NCBI GenBank assembly: GCA_018812395.1
Contig: JAHJDS010000318.1
Coordinates: 1 to 11,720 of the forward strand
Length of the DNA stretch: 11,720 nt
Direction: 5' to 3'
Origin: Pseudomonadota bacterium
GTDB lineage: Bacteria; Desulfobacterota; Desulfarculia; Desulfarculales; JAHJDS01
The translations under genes and the position numbers were made by a program. Below are positions 5,168 through 11,720 of the stretch, one piece after another. Below the pieces are notes generated by a model that was not told where the DNA came from, did no database searches, and worked only from the letters and a program-made list of their open reading frames with translations. Positions within the stretch are counted from its first letter, which is position 1. The number at the start of each line of letters is the position of its first letter.

Positions 5168-8100
5168 TCAATTCAAAGGCCCGTCCAGGACCTCCCGGAC
5201 CTTGGCCAGCATGTCCGTCAATCGATACGGCTTGCCCAGGAATTCGACCGCGCCGGCGTCCAGGAGCGTTTTGGCCTGGGCCTCAGCGAAATAACCACTG
5301 GCGATCATCACCTTGGCCCGGGGGTCGGCCTCGAGGATCTTTTCCAGGCACCGTTGCCCGCCCATGCCGGGCATACCCAGATCTAAAATGACCAGGTCGA
5401 TCTCCGGGGCCCGATCGCGCCATATCTCCAGCGCCTTTTCTCCGTTGTCGGCGGTCAGGACCTGGTAGCCGTTCCGCCGCAACAGGTCCCCGGCCATTTT
5501 TCGGAGGGCCGGTTCATCGTCCACCACCAGGACGAGTTCGTGTCCGCCGGCGACCTTATGGGGGCGGCCGACCTCGGCGGTCGACGCGGCGACCCCCCCG
5601 GACCGGGCCGGGAGGTGGATGGTGAAGGTCGTTCCCCGGCCCGGCTCGCTGGCGCAGGAGACGTGGCCGCCGTGGGCCTTGACCACGCCGTAGACCGTGG
5701 ACAGACCCAGGCCCGTGCCCCGGCCGACCTCCTTGGTGGTGAAGAACGGCTCGAAGATGTGCTCGACCTCCTCGGGGGACATGCCGCGGCCGGTGTCGGA
5801 CACCGTCAGCCGGACGTACTGGCCCGGATCGAGCCCCCAGTGCGTCTCGACGTCCCCCTGATCCAGAACCACGTTGGCCGTGGCCATGACCAGCCGCCCC
5901 CCCTCGGGCATGGCGTCCCGGGCGTTGGCCCCCAGATTCATCAAGATCCGTTCCAGGCCGCTGGGGTCGCCGTCAACGGTCCACAGGTCGTCCTGCAGCT
6001 CGGTCTCGATGCGGATCATTTTAGGGATGGTCCGCTCCAGCATCCCGACGGCCTGGCGGACCTCGTGGGTGAGGTCCACCGGCCTGAGTTCGGGTTTGTC
6101 CTTGCGGCTGAACTGTAGGAGCCGCTGGACCAGGTCCGAGGCCCGGGCCGCCGCCTGCTCGATCTGGGCGACGTACTCCCGCTCGTCGGGGCCGTGGCCG
6201 GCGTCCTCGGATAGAAGCTGGGCGTAGCCGGTGATGGCCTGAAGCAGGTTGTTGAAGTCATGGGCGATGCCTCCGGCCAGGGTCCCCACGGCCTCCATCT
6301 TCTGGGAGTGCCTAAGTTGGATTTCCAGGCGCCGCTGCTCGGTCATGTCCTTGCAGATGGCCACCAGGCCGGTGACCCGTCCCTGGGAGTCGAAATTGGG
6401 CGCCCCGCTCATGCTGAACCAGCGGCTCGATCCGTCCCGGTGACGCAGTCGGCCTCGCTCCTCCCTGATGATGGCCCGGTCGTCCCGGATGCGCCGGAAG
6501 GCGTCGAGGTAGGCCTCGGCGAATTCCGGGGGCACGAACTCGACGAAACGCCGGCCGATCATCTCTGCCGGACGGTGACCCAGAATCCGCTCCCAGGCCG
6601 GATTGACGTAGGTCAGGTCCCCCCGTCTGTCCAGGGTGCAGATCAGGTCCGGGGCGTTCTCGGAAAGGGACCGGAACCGCTCCTCAGATTCCTGTAAATT
6701 GCGAAAAAACAGCAGGTTGCTCACCGCGTCGGCGATCCGGTGGGCGATGTCGGCGAACAGGCTCCGCTCTCCCTCGGTCCACTCCCGGGCGTGGGAGCAC
6801 TGGTGCACCCCCAACAGCCAGGGCTGGCCCAGACGGGGGTGAATGGCCATGCACATTTGGGACCGGACCCCATATCTCTTACCCGCCCCGACCATGGGCA
6901 GCTGGGAATTGGGTCCGTAGGTCAACGGTCCCTCGGCGGCCAGCTGCTCCCGAAAGGCCTCCTGGGTGTCCGGCTTCATGGCCACCTCCTCGTTTTGGGC
7001 CAGGGCGCCGGGGTACTCCGGCCGGGTGGCTTCGAAGGGTATCCGCCAGGACGGGGCCTCGGGATCGCAGGGATACAGGAGCCAGGCCCGATCGCAATCA
7101 AAGGTGGTGAACACTTGCTCGATGACCTCGGTCAGCATCCGCTCCAGGTCACCCGTCTGCCGGATGACCTGGTCGATGGCCTGGAGGCTCTGAAGATACT
7201 CCAGTTGCCGGTGGCGCTCCTCTTCGGCGCGTTGTTGGTCCGAGATGTCCCGGAGGATGACCAGGCGCCCCAGGGACTTTCCCCGCCGGTCGAACAGGGG
7301 CGAGAGGCGCCGGTCAAAATGGCGCTGGTCCTCCCCCCGGCCCAGGGCCATCTCGGTCCGGTCGTCGGTCCCCTTGCCGAGGCGCCCCGTCCAGGCCTGG
7401 CCTTCGGGAAAAAACTGGGATACCGGCCGCCCGACCACTCCCGATACCTTTCGACCGATGATCTCCAGGGCGGTCGCGTTGAGGTCCACGATGCGGCCCT
7501 GATTGTCCAGGACCAGAAAAGCGTCGCTCATGGCCTCCATGACCGCCTCGCGGCCGATGGGGACCAGGGTCATCAACTTGAATCGGAACAGGCCCCAGGC
7601 GCAGGCCAGACCGGTCAAGGTCAGGGCAAAGGGCGTCAGGTCCAGGTGGGGCAAGGGACTGAGGCCCGAGACGTACAGGGCGTTGCCCAGCCAGGGCGCC
7701 GTCACGCCGAAGAGCAGGATTCCGACCTGCCGGCGCTGCAAGTGTCGGGAGCGGATGAACTCCTGGACCAAAAGGATCGTCCCGGCCAGGAGCAACAGGT
7801 AGGCAAAGGCCACAAAGAGCCAGAATCCGGGGGCGCGGGCATAGGCCAGTACCGAAAAGGGGCCGCTGGTCTCGAGCCAGACCCTGGTCCACATCAGGTG
7901 GTGGAGGTCATTGGTCCAGACCAGCAGCAGCGTGGCCAGGGGCACCACCCCCAACAGGATCACATTTCGTCCGGTCAGCCACCGCTCCCGGCCGGTGAAC
8001 CTGAGGGCAAAGGCCAGCCACAGGGGCGGGACCACCACCACCCCCAGATACTCGAATCTGACCCACCACACCTTGGCCGAGACACCCGGACTCCTGAACT

Positions 8101-8248
8101 CGAGGGCGTAACCCAGGGACCACCAAGCCACGGCCACCATCAGCGCCATGAGCGGTCCGGCCCCGACCACGGACCGGCGTTGCCAGAGGTACAACGCCAC
8201 GCCCATGGCGATGACCGTGGTCGCCAGCGACGGCAGCCAGGAGATCAT
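5168..8248 (-). CDS. Hybrid sensor histidine kinase: 7TM-PAS-GAF-PAS-HisKA-HATPase-REC
   Basis: This is a complete 1026-residue inner-membrane sensor kinase. Seven hydrophobic helices (about 7-22, 30-51, 64-84, 95-113, 141-161, 175-196, 203-223) match the 7TM input region known from histidine kinases. A PAS domain (235-340), a GAF domain (about 360-515, with LLGVHQCSHAREW at 478-490) and a second PAS domain (521-640) follow. The HisKA domain has the phosphorylated His663 in GGIAHDFNN. The ATPase domain has Asn775, the DTGRGM box (Asp818), FEPFFTTK and the GTGLGLS box (845-851). The C-terminal receiver has Asp910/911, the acceptor Asp956, Ser984 and Lys1006. The ATG at 8246-8248 has a GAGAGG ribosome site about 11 bases away, rather far. 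The signal is unknown; a 7TM plus GAF/PAS input suggests both membrane and cytosolic cues. No DNA-binding regulator lies nearby, so the phosphate probably passes to a partner elsewhere. Confidence 0.95.
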   Translation of the reverse strand: MISWLPSLATTVIAMGVALYLWQRRSVVGAGPLMALMVAVAWWSLGYALEFRSPGVSAKVWWVRFEYLGVVVVPPLWLAFALRFTGRERWLTGRNVILLGVVPLATLLLVWTNDLHHLMWTRVWLETSGPFSVLAYARAPGFWLFVAFAYLLLLAGTILLVQEFIRSRHLQRRQVGILLFGVTAPWLGNALYVSGLSPLPHLDLTPFALTLTGLACAWGLFRFKLMTLVPIGREAVMEAMSDAFLVLDNQGRIVDLNATALEIIGRKVSGVVGRPVSQFFPEGQAWTGRLGKGTDDRTEMALGRGEDQRHFDRRLSPLFDRRGKSLGRLVILRDISDQQRAEEERHRQLEYLQSLQAIDQVIRQTGDLERMLTEVIEQVFTTFDCDRAWLLYPCDPEAPSWRIPFEATRPEYPGALAQNEEVAMKPDTQEAFREQLAAEGPLTYGPNSQLPMVGAGKRYGVRSQMCMAIHPRLGQPWLLGVHQCSHAREWTEGERSLFADIAHRIADAVSNLLFFRNLQESEERFRSLSENAPDLICTLDRRGDLTYVNPAWERILGHRPAEMIGRRFVEFVPPEFAEAYLDAFRRIRDDRAIIREERGRLRHRDGSSRWFSMSGAPNFDSQGRVTGLVAICKDMTEQRRLEIQLRHSQKMEAVGTLAGGIAHDFNNLLQAITGYAQLLSEDAGHGPDEREYVAQIEQAAARASDLVQRLLQFSRKDKPELRPVDLTHEVRQAVGMLERTIPKMIRIETELQDDLWTVDGDPSGLERILMNLGANARDAMPEGGRLVMATANVVLDQGDVETHWGLDPGQYVRLTVSDTGRGMSPEEVEHIFEPFFTTKEVGRGTGLGLSTVYGVVKAHGGHVSCASEPGRGTTFTIHLPARSGGVAASTAEVGRPHKVAGGHELVLVVDDEPALRKMAGDLLRRNGYQVLTADNGEKALEIWRDRAPEIDLVILDLGMPGMGGQRCLEKILEADPRAKVMIASGYFAEAQAKTLLDAGAVEFLGKPYRLTDMLAKVREVLDGPLN

Positions 8249-8726
8249 CGGCGCTTTTTCCTCTCTCGCCCGGCCGAAATGGCCGGACTCGCCCCGGAGC
8301 GAGACAGGTGACCGGAAAACAAGGGTGCCGCTCCAGCTTCACGGGGGTGACCCCGCCGGCGGTCAGCCACCAGAGGCCGCGTGGCGCGGAGACGGCGTAT
8401 TCGATGCCGGGTGAACCCCGCCGGGGCCGCCGGTCCAAATATACCGGCCCCCCACCGGAGCTGTTGCTTGGAAACGAGCCTTGGTCCTTCCCCCCGAACG
8501 TGAACCAGCCATCCGGGGAGACCTGTCAATATAATACCAATCCGTTATCTAATATTCAATTCCATCCCCGAACGTCCCGCGTCCGCGTCCGGCACCCTTG
8601 GTCAAGGCGATGGAGGTCGGGCCGCGACCCGGGTCCCCGCCCCCATTGACGAGCCCCCACCCCGGAGGCGCCCGCCGAGGTGAGACGAATCCCCCCGGGG
8701 ATCGGTCGACGACACCCCTTTGCCGC
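8249..8726. other. 478-bp gap holding the kinase promoter and a long structured leader
   Basis: I see no convincing gene here. The right part follows the Fe-S gene and contains a GC-rich stretch, including the short palindrome ATCCCC-CC-GGGGAT at 8689-8702, but no T-run terminator. An AT-rich patch at 8521-8562 holds the promoter for the kinase. The remaining roughly 275 bp would be its 5' leader. It contains several GC hairpins, for example CCGGCC at 8270-8275 with 8281-8286 and CTCGC at 8288-8292 with 8299-8303, both just upstream of the ribosome site. It matches no riboswitch class that I can recognise by eye. Confidence 0.6.
8531..8559 (-). promoter_or_regulatory. Sigma-70-like promoter of the 7TM hybrid kinase
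   Basis: On the minus strand TTGAAT (8554-8559) and TATTAT (8531-8536) are spaced by exactly 17 bp, matching the consensus at 4 of 6 and 5 of 6. They lie in the only AT-rich patch of the gap. Transcription would start near 8524, leaving an untranslated leader of about 275 nt. A perfect TATAAT is also present on the plus strand at 8530-8535, but it has no -35 and no gene follows it. Confidence 0.6.
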
Positions 8727-9812
8727 TCAGGACTTGGTCATCCGGAGGGGCGCCAGGGACGTCCCCCGCCGGGAGGACCAGCGCATCATCAACTCCTGGG
8801 GCTGGGCCGGCGGGACGTCCCGCTCCTCCTCGGGCTTGGGTTCGAGGCACATGGCCTCCGCCGGGCAGGTGGTCACGCACAATCCGCAGCCGATACACCG
8901 GGCTTCGTCCACGATGGCGAAGTCGTCGACCACGATCGCCTCCATCTGGCAGCGATCCAGGCAGGTCTCGCAGGCCGCGCACAGATCCTCGTCCACCCGG
9001 GCGAGGTAACCGGAAAAGACCATGTCCGCCGGGCGGGGGTGCTTCTTGATGGCCCGCAGGATGCCGCAGCAATCGCCGCAGCAGTTGCACATGCCGCCGG
9101 CGTTTTGGGCGGCAAAGGGCTGGGGCACCAATCCGGCCTCGTCGCACTCGTCCAGGATCTTCATGGCCTCCTCATAGCTGATCCGTCGGGCCATGCCCCG
9201 GTCCAGGTAGTACTCGGCATGGGCGCCCATCATCAGGCAGACCTCCCCAGGCTTGTCGCAGCCCTGGTCCAACAGATCCTGGCCCTTGCGGCAGATACAC
9301 TCGGCCACGGCGATGGGGTCCTTGCCCTTGAATATTTTTCGGGCGTCCTCGTAGGGGGCCACCGGCCAGGTAACGTCCACCGAGCGGCCGACCGGAATGG
9401 GCCGCATCGGGGCCTTGTGGGCGGCCATCTGAAGGCCGAAGGCCTCTTCGAAGTACCGCTCGACCAGCTCGGCGAACTCCCGGTCCATATCGGGCAGTTG
9501 GTACTCGAAGATGCCGACGACAAACGGTGCGGCGCCATACTTGGCCTCCGCGCCCCGACGCAGGCGAAACACCAGGCCCTTGTCGGCCATCCGCTCCAGC
9601 AGACCGGCCACCTCCGACGCCTGACGACCCGTCCGCGCCGCCACCTCGGTCGGGCTCTGCAACAGGAGGCTCAGGTCGAGGAACATCTCGGCCTCCTCGG
9701 GCGTGTACAACTTTTTCAGAATCTCGATCTCGACCCCGGAATCCGTGGCTGGAAATCCAACGGCGTATTGATCCAGTTGTTGCTGCAGCTCGCGAAAAAG
9801 ATCTCCTGACAT
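8727..9812 (-). CDS. 4Fe-4S dicluster ferredoxin-type protein with winged-helix-like N-terminus and extra Cys clusters
   Basis: This is a 361-residue cytoplasmic protein, without signal peptide or membrane helix. Residues about 38-90 have the pattern of a winged helix (SPTEVAARTGRQASEVAGLLERMADKGLV). Residues 95-170 are of unknown fold. Then come C-x-C (172, 174), Cys185, Cys192 and Cys223, and the unusual C-x-C-C-x2-C-C (242, 244, 245, 248, 249). Two classical [4Fe-4S] motifs follow: Cys278/281/284/288 and Cys306/309/312/316, the last before Pro. The two ferredoxin motifs support electron transfer; the other cysteines could hold a further cluster or metal. Similar ferredoxin-type proteins are common in sulfate reducers, and their partners are mostly unknown. 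The ATG at 9810-9812 follows AGGGAG eight bases upstream. The gene has its own promoter and is flanked by two hybrid kinases. The last 20 residues are basic and seem unstructured. Confidence 0.88.
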   Translation of the reverse strand: MSGDLFRELQQQLDQYAVGFPATDSGVEIEILKKLYTPEEAEMFLDLSLLLQSPTEVAARTGRQASEVAGLLERMADKGLVFRLRRGAEAKYGAAPFVVGIFEYQLPDMDREFAELVERYFEEAFGLQMAAHKAPMRPIPVGRSVDVTWPVAPYEDARKIFKGKDPIAVAECICRKGQDLLDQGCDKPGEVCLMMGAHAEYYLDRGMARRISYEEAMKILDECDEAGLVPQPFAAQNAGGMCNCCGDCCGILRAIKKHPRPADMVFSGYLARVDEDLCAACETCLDRCQMEAIVVDDFAIVDEARCIGCGLCVTTCPAEAMCLEPKPEEERDVPPAQPQELMMRWSSRRGTSLAPLRMTKS

Positions 9813-9874
9813 GAAGGACTCTCCCTGGTTGGCAAGCGTTTAATGGATGTTCGATTGGATCGACGGTGGGGAGC

Positions 9875-9904
9875 ATTACACCCCATTCCGGTCGGCCTTG
9901 TCAA
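9875..9904 (-). promoter_or_regulatory. Strong promoter of the Fe-S protein gene
   Basis: On the minus strand a consensus -35 TTGACA (9899-9904) is followed after 18 bp by TGTAAT (9875-9880), which matches the -10 at 5 of 6. The predicted start near 9867 gives a leader of about 55 nt. It lies downstream of the terminator of the preceding kinase, so the gene appears to be its own transcription unit. Confidence 0.7.
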
Positions 9905-9980
9905 TGCCGCGGCCGAACGACGGACGAGGAAGGCGAATGTTGACTGAATATCGGTTCCGGCGGGATTACAGAGGCGCCCC

Positions 9981-10016
9981 AAACAAACCCGGCCGGGGCG
10001 TCGGTGAGGGCCGGGT
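9981..10016 (-). terminator. Intrinsic terminator after the second hybrid kinase
   Basis: Read on the minus strand, ACCCGGCC (10009-10016) pairs with GGCCGGGT (9987-9994) over 8 bp around a 14-base loop and is followed by a T-rich tail, TTGTTT (9981-9986). It begins 27 bp after the kinase stop codon at 10043-10045. Confidence 0.6.
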
Positions 10017-10042
10017 CGGCGGCGTCCAGGGTCTGGGATCGA

Positions 10043-11720
10043 TCAGCCCGTCTTGTCCAGGACCCGTCTGATCTTACGCACCAGGTCCTCGGGCGAGAAC
10101 GGCTTGGAGATCAAATGGACCTCGCCCGGAAAGACGCCGTGTCTGACGACGATGTCTTCCGGATAGCCCGACACGTAGATGACCTTGAGTCCCGGGTGGC
10201 CCGTTTTGAGGCGGGCGGCCACCCGGGGGCCGCTCTCCCCGGGCATGACCACGTCGGTCAGGAGCAAGTGTATTTCCCGGCCGTGACGCTCGGCCGAGGC
10301 CAGGGCCTCCTGTCCGTTGGCCGCTGACAGGACCCGGTAGCCCGTGGTCTCGAGGACCCGGCGAATCATTTTCCGGACCATGGGTTCGTCCTCGACCACC
10401 AGGATCGTTTCCAGGGGCCAGGCCGGCGGCGGGGCGTCCTCCGACCGGTCGACCGGCTCGTCGCTGGGCGGCAGGTAGAGGTGGAACGTGGCTCCCCGAC
10501 CCGGTTCGTTCTCGACTTTGAGGCCGCCGCCGGCCTGGGTGACCATGCCGTAGACCGTGGACAGGCCCAGACCGTTGTGCGTGGCCCGGTCCTTGGTGGT
10601 GAAGAACGGGTCGAATATTTTGGGAAGGATTTCCGGGTCAATGCCCGTCCCGGTGTCCTCCACGCTCAGCCTCACGTACCGGCCGGGGGTCAATTCCGCG
10701 TCCAGGTCGTGGTTGGTGACGCCCTCGTCCAGGTCGACGTTCGACGTGGACATGACCAGCCGGCCGCCCTGGGGCATGGCGTCCCGGGCGTTGAGGGCCA
10801 GGTTGATCAACACTTGCTCCAGTTGGCCGGGATCCGCCTTGACGCCGCCGAGATCCGGGTCGAGACGGGTCACCAGCTCGACGTTCTCGCCCACCACCCG
10901 GCGCAGCATCCTTTCTTGTCCGAGCACGATCCGGTTGAGGTCCAGGACCCGGGGCGCGATGATCTGCCGTCGGCTGAAGGTCAGGATCTGCTTGGTCAGC
11001 GTCGCGGCCCGTTCACCGGCGATTTTTATATGCCTCAGATCGTCGAGGGCCGGGTCGCCGGGACGGAGCCCTTCCCCGGCCAAGTCGCTGTAGTTGATGA
11101 CCACGGCCATCAGGTTGTTGAATTCATGGGCGATGCCCGCGGCCAGTTGGCCGATGGCCTCCATCTTCTGGGACTGCCGGAGTTGCTCCTCGAGCCGCCG
11201 GCGCTCGGTGATGTCCTGACAAAAAACGGCCAAGCCGGAGACCTCGCCCTTGTCGTCGAACACCGGATAGGCGCTGTTGACAAAATTCCGGCCGAACATT
11301 TCGTCTTCGAATTCCACCGGCTCGCCCGTGCGCAGCACCTCTCGACCCCGGGCCGCCCGGCCGGCGCCCGCCCCGGCCGGCAGGAGGTCTTCAACCCGCC
11401 GGCCCAACATGTCCCGGGGTCTCATGCCGAGCGCCTCGGCCGCCGGCTCGTTGGCGGCCAGGTAACGAAAGTCGGTGTCCACCAGGACGGCGATGTCCGG
11501 GAAGGCGTTCAGCAGGGCCCGGGAACGCTCCTCGCTGTCGCGCAGGGCCTCCTCGGCCTGCCGGCGCTCGGTGATGTCCGTGGCGATGTGAATGACCCGG
11601 ACCACGCGGCCGTCCTCGTCATGCATCGGCGTGCAGCGGACCAGAAAGAAGCGGCCCAGGGCCTCCATCTCCATCTCGACCGTGTCCGAGGAGCCGGAGT
11701 CCAGCAGGTTTTCGAGTGGA
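10043..11720 (-). CDS. Hybrid sensor histidine kinase: PAS-PAS-HisKA-HATPase-REC, partial (N-terminus beyond right edge)
   Basis: The C-terminal 558 residues of a hybrid kinase are visible. The frame stays open to the right edge: 15 more codons precede the Met at 11672-11674, and they continue a PAS domain, so that Met is not the start. Numbered from that Met, the end of one PAS domain runs to about 38 (HIATDITERR), and a second PAS spans 45-160. The HisKA domain has the phosphorylated His183 in AAGIAHEFNN. The ATPase domain has Asn295 and the box EDTGTGID (Asp340). The receiver has Glu428/Asp429, the acceptor Asp474 (LLLTDVVMPG), Ser502 and Lys524. The G2 lid reads THNGLGLS, lacking the GxGT part found in the other kinase here. 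No membrane helix is seen in the visible part. The kinase core closely resembles that of the 5168-8248 gene, so the two are paralogues. It ends in its own terminator. Confidence 0.95.
   Translation of the reverse strand, partial: PLENLLDSGSSDTVEMEMEALGRFFLVRCTPMHDEDGRVVRVIHIATDITERRQAEEALRDSEERSRALLNAFPDIAVLVDTDFRYLAANEPAAEALGMRPRDMLGRRVEDLLPAGAGAGRAARGREVLRTGEPVEFEDEMFGRNFVNSAYPVFDDKGEVSGLAVFCQDITERRRLEEQLRQSQKMEAIGQLAAGIAHEFNNLMAVVINYSDLAGEGLRPGDPALDDLRHIKIAGERAATLTKQILTFSRRQIIAPRVLDLNRIVLGQERMLRRVVGENVELVTRLDPDLGGVKADPGQLEQVLINLALNARDAMPQGGRLVMSTSNVDLDEGVTNHDLDAELTPGRYVRLSVEDTGTGIDPEILPKIFDPFFTTKDRATHNGLGLSTVYGMVTQAGGGLKVENEPGRGATFHLYLPPSDEPVDRSEDAPPPAWPLETILVVEDEPMVRKMIRRVLETTGYRVLSAANGQEALASAERHGREIHLLLTDVVMPGESGPRVAARLKTGHPGLKVIYVSGYPEDIVVRHGVFPGEVHLISKPFSPEDLVRKIRRVLDKTG

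Noticed and set aside
6740..8311. 523-codon open frame on the plus strand
   Set aside because: It lies opposite the 7TM, PAS and GAF regions of the kinase, which carry clear family motifs. The plus-strand product is low-complexity with no recognisable fold.
8245..8529. 94-codon minus-strand frame ending in an ATGA overlap with the kinase start
   Set aside because: The overlap looks like translational coupling, but the only start is a TTG at the predicted transcription start without a ribosome site. The product is basic and featureless.
8689..8702. Palindrome downstream of the Fe-S gene as its terminator
   Set aside because: The centre is only two bases and no T-run follows on the minus strand, so it is unlikely to terminate transcription.
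8598..9809. 403-codon open frame on the plus strand
   Set aside because: It is antisense to the Fe-S gene, whose two ferredoxin motifs fix the coding strand, and it has no supporting ribosome site.

Overview
The window is very GC-rich chromosomal DNA, densely coded, with intergenic gaps that carry hairpins and sigma-70-like promoters. The gene set is a Cu(I) efflux ATPase with its chaperone, large hybrid histidine kinases, a ferredoxin-type protein with extra cysteine clusters, and secreted or membrane proteins of no known function. Together with the codon use this suggests an anaerobic Desulfobacterota (deltaproteobacterial) organism. That placement is inferred from family flavour and composition, not from a marker gene. 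No rRNA, tRNA, CRISPR array, transposase or integrase was seen.

Left part (1-3430, all minus strand): a copper module transcribed right to left. It starts with a 69-residue CopZ-like chaperone, followed by an 836-residue CopA-type P1B ATPase that starts at TTG, and then an aldo/keto reductase cut by the left edge. A possible promoter and two inverted repeats precede copZ. A nested inverted repeat fills the copZ-copA gap.

Middle (3480-5167): a plus-strand membrane-anchored TPR-like protein has its own promoter candidate with a dyad in it. It converges on a minus-strand gene for a small secreted protein made of five cysteine-bounded repeats with an exact 18-residue period. The two genes share one bidirectional terminator. 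The repeat protein is the most unusual gene in the window.

Right part (5168-11720, all minus strand): a complete hybrid kinase (7TM-PAS-GAF-PAS-HisKA-HATPase-REC), a 478-bp gap holding its promoter and a long structured leader, a winged-helix-like/ferredoxin protein with 15 cysteines besides N-terminal sequence free of them, and a second hybrid kinase cut by the right edge. Neither kinase has a DNA-binding response regulator beside it, so each probably signals through its own receiver to a partner elsewhere. The Fe-S gene has a strong promoter of its own and is separated from the upstream kinase by a terminator, so the three are neighbours and not one operon.
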